Source: Rhodanobacter sp. ANJX3
Lineage (GTDB): Bacteria > Pseudomonadota > Gammaproteobacteria > Xanthomonadales > Rhodanobacteraceae
Length of the DNA stretch: 64,000 bases
Reading direction: 5' to 3'
NCBI RefSeq assembly: GCF_014200755.1
Contig: NZ_JACHCM010000001.1
Coordinates: 414,218-478,217 of the forward strand
Made by a program: the position numbers and the translations under genes. The notes beneath the pieces were generated by a model that was given only the letters and a program-made list of their open reading frames with translations, was not told the origin of the DNA and did no database searches. Of this stretch, positions 17,990-26,351 are shown piece after piece. Position 1 is the first letter of the stretch. The number at the start of each line of letters is the position of its first letter.

Positions 17990-19974
17990 TTATCCGAGCA
18001 CGCGGTTGACGTTTTCAGCATCGGCAGACCTCAACATCTGCCGGATCTTGTCGGCAAGCTGTTCCCTGCTGTAAGGCTTGCTCAGCAGTTCCACGCCCGG
18101 ATCCAGACGGCCGCCGTGAGCGATCACGTCGCGCGTGTAGCCGGACGTAAAGAGCACCTTCAGGCGCGGCAGGATAGTGACCGACTGCGCGACCGTATCG
18201 GGACTGCGAAGTGGGCCCGGCATGACGACATCCGTCAGTAGAAGATCGACGTGGATGCCGCTTCGAACGAGCTCCAGTGCCTGTGCGGCGCTATCTGCCT
18301 TCAATACCTTGTAGCCAAGGCTCGACAAGGTATCGACGACGGTCGACTGCACCTTCAGGTCGTCTTCCACGACGAGAACGGTTTCCATCCCGCCGAGCGA
18401 TCTGACACTGGCTTCCACTGCATCCGGAGGCATGGCGACGACGGGTTCAGTGAAGCGCGGGAGATAGATCCTGACGGTCGTGCCGTCACCCGGCTCGCTG
18501 GAGACACGGATGTGTCCCCCGCTCTGCTTCACGAAAACGTACGCCATTCTCAAACCCAGCCCGTGCCCGCGCCTTCCGGCTTCGTCGTGAAAAACGGTTC
18601 GAATACGCGCTCGGCCACTTCGGGTGGCATGCCGGTGCCCGTGTCGGTCATGGCCAGCATGACGTATTGCCCTGCGGGTACGTCGGGCATACCGGTCACA
18701 TGGCGATCATCGAGCACCGCGTTCGCCAGCTCCAGGGTCAGCCTTCCGCCGAACGGCATCGCGTCGCGCGCGTTGATCGCCGGATTCAGGACGAAGTTCG
18801 CGAATTGGTCGACATCGACGCATGTGCTCCACAGCTTTTCCGCCACGACGGTTTGTATCTCGACGGCTTTCCCCCAGCGCGCGCCGAAGAATATCTTCCA
18901 TGCCTGCAATAGCGGGGACCAGATCGATCACGACCGGTCGCAACGGCTGTCGGCGCCCAAACGCGAGGAGCTGCGCAGCGAGCTTTGCCCCACGCTCCAC
19001 CGCATCCATGGCCCTACCGAGCCGCTCACGGGTCCAAACGTCGCCAGAGTGACGGTTTTCGAGCAGCTCCAGGTTTCCGCGCAACATCGGTAGAAGAATG
19101 TTGAAGTCATGGGCGACACCGCCGGTCAGTTTGCCGATGGCCTCCATCTTTTACGACTGAACCAAGGCCGTTCTCGTTTCTTCCAGAAGGCGGTTCGACT
19201 CCCTGCGCTCGGTGATGTCCCGCGTGATCTTGGCAAAGTCCACAATCGTACCGTCGTCGCCACGTATCGCATTGATGACGACCTGCGCCCAGAAGTGCGT
19301 ACCGTCTTTTCTGACGCGCCATCCCTCGGCGTCGAAGCGCCCATCGCGCGCTGCTGCTTCCAAAGCGCGCTGAGGCAACCCGGCAGCGACATCCTCGGGC
19401 GTGTAAAAGCGCGAAAAATGCGAACCGATGATTTCCTGCGCCGCGTAGCCCTTGATCCGCTGGGCACCCAAATTCCAGTTCGTGACCGCCTCGTCCGGCG
19501 AGAGCATGAAAATCGCATAGTCGGTCACGCCATCGACCAGCATGCGGAATCTGCGCTCGCTTTCAAGCACCGCATCGTGCGCGCGCTTGCTGTCGATCAT
19601 GTCCCGCACAATCCTCGCGAAGCCGTCGATCTGGCCGTCTTGCGCATACAAAGCGGTAAGAAGTTCGCTGGCCCAAAACACCGTGCCGTCCTTGCGCACC
19701 CGCCACCCTTCCGTATCGTGGCGGCCGACCTGCCTAGCCCGCTCCAGTCCTGTCGCGGGTAAGCCTCTGTGTCGGTCACCTTCCGTGTAGAAGTCCCCTA
19801 TCGGTTGTCCGATGACTTCGTCGGGTCGGTATCCGTGGATAACTTCTCCCCCGGATTCCACGTAAGCACCCGGCCCTCCAACGAGATGGCGCTGATCGAA
19901 TAGTCGGTGATCGATGCCGCCCACTTGCCCAACCAATCCGTGGGCGGGATGGCCGAGGAATGTTCTTGGCGCAT
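17990..19974 (-). pseudogene. Hybrid sensor histidine kinase pseudogene (PAS-PAS-HisKA-HATPase-REC)
   Basis: Pieces of one gene lie in order in shifting frames. From the ATG at 19974: a PAS domain beginning SITDYSISAISLEGRVLTWN, a frameshift near 19850, the rest of PAS1 and a PAS2 (to 19151). Then comes TCG TAA AAG ATG where relatives have Q before KMEAIGKLTGGVAHDFN, a nonsense change. HisKA follows, a second frameshift occurs near 18870, the ATPase segment DTGTGMPPEVAERVFEPFFT reads on, and a third frameshift occurs near 18550 (one C missing in GGCCTGGG). The receiver domain (VVEDDLKVQ, LLLTDVVMPG, KPYS) is intact to 17990. At least three frameshifts plus one stop make function impossible without repair. 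Confidence 0.88.
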
Positions 19975-20039
19975 GTCGTGATTTTCCGTATGTCGATCCT
20001 CGGATTGTCTTGATCGGGATGGTACAACGACGCTATTCG

Positions 20040-20199
20040 CAGGGCGTTTTTGCCCGCATCCCGGCGTCATCGCTCGGTAGTGGACCGACGTCCACTCCTC
20101 GCTCCTCAAAGCCGGCGCCAGCCATGGCAATTCCCCGAGTACCCTCGCGCGCGCAAATCGCTCCCAGCGTGGGGCACGGGGAGATCGTCAACAGGCTCT
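20040..20199 (-). repeat. MITE-like interspersed repeat, copy B (inverted)
   Basis: Read on the minus strand it starts AGAGCCTGTTGACGATCTCC, passes GAGTGGACGTCGGTCCAC and GATGACGCCGGGATG, and ends near 20040. This is the left half of the copy at 23057 in opposite orientation. Located upstream of the dead kinase gene. Confidence 0.8.
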
Positions 20200-20440
20200 G
20201 AGGCTGCATCGGCTTATGCCGCCGCCATATGACGGCAGCCCAAGCGCGCTAAATTCTTTGCCGTGTTGCTAGCCGACGGGTCAGCCGTTTTGCCTGGCCG
20301 CTGAGGCTGGATGACAGCTGCCGCGGCAGGAAGCTCCATGGAACAACAGCCGGCTCAATGGCTGACTTTGGCAGCACCGCGTTTTCCGACGCGGCATGAG
20401 CTTTTCACATCCACGAGCCTCACCGGCGCTCGCGGATGGA

Positions 20441-20974
20441 TCAATTGGACTGACCACCGGCGCATGGCGGACAAACCACGGACGTTGCCGGTTTTGCTGG
20501 CGGTGCCGCGCTGGAGGGTGTTGTTGTCGCCGACGCTTTCTTGGCGGTAGCCGTCCATACGGTACTGCCGTCGCTCTGGTATCGGGCCGTCAGCTGCACC
20601 TCATTGTCCTGGTAGACGATGATGGCTGGCGAGGTGCTATCAAGAGCCGCCGCAAGCGGCTGTGTCGGTGTCGACACGCGTCGCGCATCGGCACCCAACG
20701 GCAGTACCAGAAAATGACCATTCGCCGTGGCCACCGTTGCGCGTACGGTGCCGACCAGATCGTTGACCTGGATGTATTTGACCTTGTCCTGTACGAACAC
20801 GTAGACGCGCCAGCCGGGCGCTGCACTGACATTCGTCATCTGCGGCCATGACTGGCCCAGGCTTGGCTGTGGCTGACTGGCTCCAGCCTGCCGCTGTGCT
20901 ATGGCAGGCAGCGCCGCGATGCTGGCGATCAAACCCACCAGCAATGATGCACGCCGTGCATTGTGTCGAATCAT
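20441..20974 (-). CDS. Secreted hypothetical protein
   Basis: 177 aa. A strong GAGGTG ribosome site lies 5 nt before the ATG at 20974. Residues 1-26 form a Sec signal peptide (SLLVGLIASIAALPAIAQ). The mature part contains a small beta-rich domain (WRVYVFVQDKVKYIQVND, HFLVLPLG, IIVYQDN) and ends in a Ala/Pro/Thr-rich tail with CPPC. I do not recognise the family. The CPPC could be a redox or metal pair. Confident as a gene because of signal peptide and ribosome site; function unknown. Confidence 0.75.
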   Translation of the reverse strand: MIRHNARRASLLVGLIASIAALPAIAQRQAGASQPQPSLGQSWPQMTNVSAAPGWRVYVFVQDKVKYIQVNDLVGTVRATVATANGHFLVLPLGADARRVSTPTQPLAAALDSTSPAIIVYQDNEVQLTARYQSDGSTVWTATAKKASATTTPSSAAPPAKPATSVVCPPCAGGQSN

Positions 20975-21073
20975 GGTGTCACCTCTATCGGGTCATTCGC
21001 ATACAAGCGTTTAGGTATCGAGGAATTCTAACCAGCTGCCGTAAAGCGTGCCGTGTCTTTTTCCGTTTTGGAA

Positions 21074-21226
21074 GCCGGTCACGATCTCACCGTGCCGCGC
21101 GCCGGGACGCGAGCCAACCGCCACGCCCCGCAAGCGCGCAAGCCACGCAAGCCGGCGCCAAGCACAACCGCCTGACGACCGCTCGATAAAAACGCGAGAT
21201 ACGGAGAGATCATAAACAGGTTCTTA
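21074..21226 (+). repeat. MITE-like interspersed repeat, copy C (internally deleted)
   Basis: Has both family ends: GCCGGTCACGATCTCACCGT on the left and a right end GAGATCATAAACAGGTTCTTA, with CAAGCCGGCGCC and GACCGCTCGAT between. It lacks about half of the copy at 23057. Its right end supplies the TAA stop of the adjacent MASE1 gene. Confidence 0.8.
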
Positions 21227-22927
21227 CGCCGCACAAACAGCGCGTCGGCCTTTATGCGCGGCGTAGCCGGCATCGAGCTTGACGTCCGGCGCATCCAGCA
21301 ACGACACGCTAAGGCGCTGCCACCGCTTGTTGGAGCGCAACCTGCCCTGGTGAAGGCTGGCACGATCCCGCATGCCGGCGAGGTCCAGGCCCAGGGCGCC
21401 GAGTCGGGATAACAGCAGATGGCTGCTTTGGGGTAACGCGATCAGCAGGGGCGGCGCCGTGGGCGGCTCGGGTTCGCCGACCACGACCAGCACGGCCCAA
21501 GGTATATCGCGCATCGGCCCCACCAGGGCCACCCGAACGTAGAGACGGATACATGGTGTAGCGGGCGATTGCATCAGGGTATAGGCCACTGCCTCGCAGG
21601 CCAGCCGATAGAGTGTCCACTGCGCCCCCGGCGCCAGCAGTGCAACCCGTTCCGAAACATGGTCATCGAAGGTGATGCCGCATTCTTCGAGGGTGTCGGC
21701 GATCGCGCCGCCCCGAAGCGCCGTCAGCAAGCCTAGGCGCGGCCACTTCCATGGCGCAGGAAGAAAACTGCCTTGCACCGAGGACGTGAAGCGCCGGACC
21801 AGAACCAGCAGCGTGCGAAAGTAATGCAGCTCTTTTTCGGGCAGCATGTCGCCGACACGCTCCAGCAGCCGTCCGTAACCCTCCTGCATATACTCGTGGG
21901 CCTGCCCCTGCATTTCCATACCGCGGCGCAAGCGCAGTTCGCCCTGGTGGATTTCGCGCTGCGCCGCCTGCCGAACTTGCACCTGGTCGGTCGCCAGCTG
22001 CCGCTCTTGTTCATTGAGCCAGTTCAGTCTCGCACCGAGCGGCAGCAACACCGTGAGAAAAATGGCCATGAAATTCTGGGCGTTGATGACCCCGGGATCG
22101 TACTGGGCAGGCATGCTGAGCATGATGCCTATGCTGGCCGCGGTACCGCCGACGGCCGCACCTTGCCAGCCGTAGCGCACGGCCATCCACGCCACCGGCA
22201 AAAACAGGGCCATGCGTGCGGCTTGGCGCCAGAGGTCCCCGGCGACACCCGCCCCCATCGCGGTCAGTACGCCGACGCAAGCCAGGCCGAGAACCACACC
22301 CTCGAGCAGCAAACGGCTGCGACCCATCTGCCGAAGCAAGCCACTCCATGAGTCCGCCCGGCGAACGGCTCCGACGACGGCCAACGCCAGCGGCACCGCC
22401 GTGAGAGAACCGAAATAGGTTCCCAACAGGTAGCGCGGCGCCCACAGCCGGACCCAAGCGGGACCGTTATCCCCCGGCTGAAACTGCAGAACAAGCTGCA
22501 AGGTGCTATCCGCGGCGCAAAGCAGAGCGAAGGCAAACGTGCAGCCGACCAGCGCCACCATCTGCTTGGCCGTGACCGATTCGAGGATCCGCTTGCCGGA
22601 CACGGTGCCCGGGAGATGCGCCCGCAGCGGCCATGCGACACCCATGGCAAAAGCCGATATCGGAACCAGATGCAATAACGACCCACCCCAACCGTATTGA
22701 TCGAAGCACGCATAAGCGACGGGTGCGTATGCCACCACGTTCGCCATCAACAAGGTCGGCCAGAAACGGCGCGGCAAGAGCAGCACACCCGCTAGCCAGA
22801 TGCCGTTCTGAGGCATCCAGTAAGCAAAATAGGCCATGGACAGGCCGCGCACCAGCAGGTACGTCCCGCAGAACAGCGCGGCGACGAGCAAGTGCTGCTG
22901 CCATCGCGTCCTCAACCCCTTAAGCAT
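21224..22927 (-). CDS. MASE1-domain membrane sensor with degenerate kinase-like C-terminus
   Basis: 567 aa. Residues 1-300 are a MASE1-type integral membrane sensor with about eight spans, beginning with a YWMPQNGIWLAGVLLL segment. The C-terminal region (about 310-550) contains coiled-coil and helical segments like a histidine-kinase dimerisation and ATPase region, but no H-box histidine, N-box or G-box motif was found. It probably cannot autophosphorylate. The last residues before the stop (HKGRRAVCAA) and the stop itself fall at the edge of repeat copy C, so the original C-terminus may have been replaced. Confidence 0.8.
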   Translation of the reverse strand: MLKGLRTRWQQHLLVAALFCGTYLLVRGLSMAYFAYWMPQNGIWLAGVLLLPRRFWPTLLMANVVAYAPVAYACFDQYGWGGSLLHLVPISAFAMGVAWPLRAHLPGTVSGKRILESVTAKQMVALVGCTFAFALLCAADSTLQLVLQFQPGDNGPAWVRLWAPRYLLGTYFGSLTAVPLALAVVGAVRRADSWSGLLRQMGRSRLLLEGVVLGLACVGVLTAMGAGVAGDLWRQAARMALFLPVAWMAVRYGWQGAAVGGTAASIGIMLSMPAQYDPGVINAQNFMAIFLTVLLPLGARLNWLNEQERQLATDQVQVRQAAQREIHQGELRLRRGMEMQGQAHEYMQEGYGRLLERVGDMLPEKELHYFRTLLVLVRRFTSSVQGSFLPAPWKWPRLGLLTALRGGAIADTLEECGITFDDHVSERVALLAPGAQWTLYRLACEAVAYTLMQSPATPCIRLYVRVALVGPMRDIPWAVLVVVGEPEPPTAPPLLIALPQSSHLLLSRLGALGLDLAGMRDRASLHQGRLRSNKRWQRLSVSLLDAPDVKLDAGYAAHKGRRAVCAA

Positions 22928-23826
22928 GCCGGTTTCCCTCTGCGAAATGAACGGGTTGCCGCTTTATCACCGGACTCTGAAAGTCGGTAAATATCGTCAT
23001 TCCCTTCGGGCTTCTATTAGCCTGCCGACTTTCATCGTGTCAATGCGAAATAGTCTTAAGGGCCGGTTTACGATCTTCCCGTGCCCCGCGCCGGGAGCTG
23101 TTTGCGCGCAGGCCAAGGAAGAACGAGGGGAGTGGACGTCGGTCCACGACGGAGTGATTCGGTCCACGACGGAGTGATGACGCCGGGATGGGGGCAGGCA
23201 GCCCCTGCCCGCAGGGTTGCCACCGAGCGGCCGCCAGGCGGCAGGGTGCGGTTTGACTCGCCAGCCAGGCAAGCCGGCGCCACGCCCTACCACCTGACGG
23301 CCGCTCGATGACAACGCAAGGTACGGGGAAACCGGGAACAGGCTCTTAGGGCTCCATGAAGAGCGACGAGGCTCGCGGCATGGCGGCGGCACCTGCCGCG
23401 TCTTGCCAATCGACGGCTTCAAAGGTCGATGCCCCGGCGTCCGGCTTGCAAAGTCCCGCTGGCTCGATCGGTTATCGCTTCGCTGTTCAACCGCGGATGC
23501 ACGGTGCTGCCGTCGGCCCGCTCACGCTTTGCGGCCAACACGTCAAGCTCGTTGATCGAGCGCTGTCAAAGCGCCGCGACTCCATCGTGTGCGCGACCCA
23601 GGCATGCGCGTTCCGCCCAGGTATTTACCGTCCTGCCCGCCTCGCGCGACCACACGTCGGTCACGGTCGATCCAAAAGAACGGGATACCGGCAGAAGAGC
23701 ATTTGCAGGGGCCACGAGCTCTTCTGCCGCCGGCTCAATCTCGCCGACACATCCCGCTCCGCGGAATGCGGAAAACAGGCCAACACGGTCCGCTGACTCC
23801 GGGCATGCACGCGAATGTATGCGAGA
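22928..23826. other. Intergenic region: repeat copy D and an unassigned stretch
   Basis: About 900 bp. The left part holds repeat copy D (23057-23348). From 23356 to 23826 several open frames overlap. One plus-strand segment reads GPLTLCGQHVKLV, vaguely like the start of a GNAT acetyltransferase, but the match does not continue. No gene is supported. Confidence 0.45.
23057..23348 (+). repeat. MITE-like interspersed repeat, longest copy D
   Basis: About 292 bp with imperfect terminal inverted repeats: left TAAGGGCCGGTTTACGATCT, right ends ACAGGCTCTTA (reverse complement TAAGAGCCTGT). Internal landmarks: GCGCCGGGAGCTG, a tandem GGTCCACGACGGAGTGAT pair, GATGACGCCGGGATG, and CAAGCCGGCGCCACGCC. 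No coding potential. The other three copies in the window are subsets of this sequence. Confidence 0.8.
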
Positions 23827-24258
23827 TTACGATCCGTTGGTTTGGCTAGGACGTTGTTCGGCCAGAGCGAAAATCTTCATGCCAACGAGCATGGCGACGA
23901 CGAACAGCATCGCTCCAAACTCACCGCTGCCGACGCACACGAGCGCAGGTCCAGGGCAGAAACCTGCCAGACCCCAGCCGGCACCGAACATGGCGCTGCC
24001 AGCAAGCACGCGGCGGTCAATGCGGCTTGCGGTCGGCAGCAACATGGCGGCGTCAAACAGACTGTATTTGCGCCTGCGCGCCATCGCGAAGCCGACGCTG
24101 CCGATGGCGATGGCGCCGGCCATGACAAACGCCAGTGACGGATCCCAGTTGCCGGCGATATCGAGAAAGCCCAGCACTTTCGCCGGGTTGGCCATGCCGG
24201 AAACGAGCAGTCCTGCGCCGAATATCAGCCCAGCCAACAGCGCATTGAGAATCGGCAT
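23827..24258 (-). CDS. YeeE/YedE family sulfur transporter subunit (PmpB-like)
   Basis: 143 aa with four hydrophobic segments. Family motifs are GLLVSGMANPAKVLGFLD near residue 16 and GWGLAGFCPGPALV near 94, containing the conserved Cys of YeeE/YedE half-transporters. With its partner it forms a split pore for thiosulfate or other sulfur species. It starts one base after the stop of the partner gene. Located with a BigR-type repressor and a persulfide-dioxygenase-like enzyme, indicating sulfide/persulfide handling. Confidence 0.88.
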   Translation of the reverse strand: MPILNALLAGLIFGAGLLVSGMANPAKVLGFLDIAGNWDPSLAFVMAGAIAIGSVGFAMARRRKYSLFDAAMLLPTASRIDRRVLAGSAMFGAGWGLAGFCPGPALVCVGSGEFGAMLFVVAMLVGMKIFALAEQRPSQTNGS

Positions 24259-24259
24259 G

Positions 24260-24694
24260 TCAAAACCCCAGCAGATGGCGGGTAACGAAAACGGCGAAAA
24301 AGCCCATCGCCATGAACGTCACGGTGGCGGCAAGAGACCGGGCCGAACCTCGTGAGAGGCCGCACACACCGTGACCGCTGGTGCAACCAGACGCATAACG
24401 GGTGCCGATGCCGACGAGCAGGCCGGCCACCACAAGCACAGGGGGCGATGACGCAATCGTGACTGGCGGCAGTGCCGTGAACAGCTTGAATATCCAGGGC
24501 GCGGCGAAAAGTCCGAGCACGAATGCGGCGCGCCAAGCACGATCGCTGGATGTCGTGTCGAGCAGGCTACCGATAATCCCACTGATGCCGGCGATGCGGC
24601 CGTTCCCGAGCACGAGCAGCGCTGCCGCGAAGCCGATCAATAAGCCGCCGACGAGCGCGGAAAACGGCGAGAAGTGGACCAGGTCGACACTCAT
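24260..24694 (-). CDS. YeeE/YedE family sulfur transporter subunit (PmpA-like)
   Basis: 144 aa from the ATG at 24694, which overlaps the repressor's stop codon. It has four hydrophobic segments, with ALVLGNGRIAGISGIIG-type and RYASGCTSGHGVCGLSRGS motifs; the latter carries the conserved Cys residues of the family. It is the first half of a split YedE transporter. Open reading continues far upstream, but the coupled start is the sensible one. Confidence 0.88.
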   Translation of the reverse strand: MSVDLVHFSPFSALVGGLLIGFAAALLVLGNGRIAGISGIIGSLLDTTSSDRAWRAAFVLGLFAAPWIFKLFTALPPVTIASSPPVLVVAGLLVGIGTRYASGCTSGHGVCGLSRGSARSLAATVTFMAMGFFAVFVTRHLLGF

Positions 24695-25026
24695 TTCAGG
24701 CGCCCTTTGACCTTGCCGCAATAGAGCTTCGACAACGTCTGCATGATGCTCAAGACTTCGACGCTCGCGAGGTTGTAGTACATGTACTTTCCCTCGCGCC
24801 GCGCACTGACGAGTCCCTCCTCGCGCAACACGCCAAGATGCTGCGAAAGGCTCGGTTGATGAAGTCCGACCGCCGCTTCCAGCTCTCCAACGTTGTGTTC
24901 GCCTTCGATCAACTGGCACAGCAGCAGCAGACGGTCCTCCTGCGCCATGGCTTTGAGAAGGGCGCAGCATTTCGTCGCGGATTGCCGCAGCACGTCGAGC
25001 GCGGCGGGCGATAACGGTGTGCTCAT
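24691..25026 (-). CDS. bigR: ArsR-family persulfide-responsive repressor (BigR/SqrR-like)
   Basis: 111 aa from the ATG at 25026. A winged helix is evident (VGELEAAVGLHQPSLSQHLG then VSARREGKYMYYNL). Two cysteines sit where BigR/SqrR proteins have their redox pair: LLLLCQL near 42 and LSKLYCG near 105. Two more (KCC near 19-21) precede them. In relatives, persulfide links the pair and releases the operator. It heads a three-gene unit with the YedE halves and is divergent from the persulfide-dioxygenase-like gene across an AT-rich palindrome. Specificity for sulfur rather than metal is inferred from cysteines and neighbours. Confidence 0.88.
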   Translation of the reverse strand: MSTPLSPAALDVLRQSATKCCALLKAMAQEDRLLLLCQLIEGEHNVGELEAAVGLHQPSLSQHLGVLREEGLVSARREGKYMYYNLASVEVLSIMQTLSKLYCGKVKGRLK

Positions 25027-25063
25027 GAATCGGCGTCCTTCTACCTGACAATCATCTTGACCT

Positions 25064-25087
25064 ACAATATATGAAAATATATATTGT
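25064..25087. promoter_or_regulatory. Palindromic operator of the BigR-type regulon
   Basis: Perfect 9-bp arms ACAATATAT (25064-25072) and ATATATTGT (25079-25087), six bases apart, in the 88-bp gap between divergent genes. BigR operators are AT-rich palindromes of this kind overlapping the promoter. It is placed to control both directions. Confidence 0.82.
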
Positions 25088-25114
25088 TTTTCAATGTATT
25101 GATTGGAGCATGCG

Positions 25115-25975
25115 ATGAAGCCACTGGTAGAAGCGTTCTTTGATCGGACCACCTGCACCGTTACCTATGTCGTCCACGCTGGCGATGGCTCTGCGTGCGC
25201 CGTGATCGATTCGGTGCTTGACTACGATCCGAAGTCCGGCCGTACTTCGACGCAATCGGCCGACAAAGTCGTGGCATTTGTGCAGGCACGCGGGCTGAAA
25301 GTTGAATGGCTGCTGGAAACGCACGCCCACGCGGACCATCTGTCGGCCGCGCAATATCTGAAGGCACGACTGGGAGGAAGGATCGCCATCGGCGATGGCA
25401 TTCGCACAGTGCAGGATGTATTCAAGCGTGTCTTTAACCTGGGGGCGGACGTGCCGGCCGACGGTCAGCCGTTCGATCATTTGTTCGCTGCCGGCGAGAC
25501 GTTCCAGATCGGCGAGCTGAGTGCACAAGCCATGCACGTGCCCGGACATACGCCGGCTGACGTGGCGTACCAGATCGGCGATGCCGTGTTTGTCGGCGAC
25601 ACGATGTTCATGCCGGACGTAGGTAGCGCACGCTGCGATTTTCCGGGCGGCGACGCGCATGCGCTTTATCGCTCAGCACGCAAACTGCTGTCGCTGCCTG
25701 ACGAGACCCGGCTTTATACATGTCACGACTACCCGCCGCAGTCGCGTCAACCGCAATGGCAAACCACAGTGGCAGAGCAGCGCAAGAGCAATATTCATCT
25801 GCATGACGATAGCTCGGAAGATACGTTCGTCGCGATGCGCATGGCCCGCGATCAGACGCTTGATATGCCTGCGCTTATTCTTCCGGCCGTCCAGATCAAC
25901 ATTCGTGCCGGCTCATTGCCTGAGCCGGAACACAACGGCACGCGTTATCTGAAAATCCCACTCGACGCGTTGTAG
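25115..25975 (+). CDS. blh: MBL-fold persulfide dioxygenase-like hydrolase (BLH)
   Basis: 286 aa from the ATG at 25115, 6 nt after GGAG; a TTG at 25103 is possible but weaker. The metal motif HAHADH is near residues 70-75, with GHTPADVAYQIG and a later TCHDYPP histidine, as in the ETHE1/BLH group of metallo-beta-lactamase-fold enzymes. These oxidise glutathione persulfide to sulfite with O2 and iron. Divergent from the BigR-like repressor, the classical arrangement for detoxifying H2S-derived persulfides. Confidence 0.88.
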   Translation: MKPLVEAFFDRTTCTVTYVVHAGDGSACAVIDSVLDYDPKSGRTSTQSADKVVAFVQARGLKVEWLLETHAHADHLSAAQYLKARLGGRIAIGDGIRTVQDVFKRVFNLGADVPADGQPFDHLFAAGETFQIGELSAQAMHVPGHTPADVAYQIGDAVFVGDTMFMPDVGSARCDFPGGDAHALYRSARKLLSLPDETRLYTCHDYPPQSRQPQWQTTVAEQRKSNIHLHDDSSEDTFVAMRMARDQTLDMPALILPAVQINIRAGSLPEPEHNGTRYLKIPLDAL

Positions 25976-26351
25976 AGCACGCATTCACGCCGAAAAAGCT
26001 GCTGTCCACTCAAGAGGCCATGGCCAGAGGAAATCGAAGTTTGCACGGCCCATTTTTCTGGCCGGCTGGAGACGTTCACCGCCTCGCCCGGGAAGGGTCG
26101 ACTCAGGGGCGATGGGCCGATCGCTCTGTGTCGCTGTTCGGCCATCTGCGGACAATCGCCCTTTCAGCTGGATCGCAGCAAAGCGATCGGTCACGGACGC
26201 CGCCTCCGGTTCGAAAGCGCACTGGCTTCGATACGCCAACTTCGTGAACACCACGCGTCCCCTTCATGGCCCGTAAAACAGCCCCAGTTCGCGTTTGCTT
26301 GAGGTTAGTTGGCTTCGGCGAAGCCGATCAGCAGCGACCGCCGTGCGTGAT
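25976..26351. other. Intergenic stretch without a convincing gene
   Basis: About 375 bp between convergent genes. Short overlapping open frames only; no hairpin terminator with a T-run and no repeat was recognised. Confidence 0.5.

Noticed and set aside
23356-23826. GNAT acetyltransferase remnant
   Set aside because: Only a short segment (PLTLCGQHVKLV) looks similar; no acetyl-CoA motif or downstream match follows in any frame.
23429-24355. Long plus-strand open frame (308 codons) across the YedE genes
   Set aside because: It is antisense to two clear YeeE/YedE genes and its translation is Ser/Pro/Ala-rich without family features.
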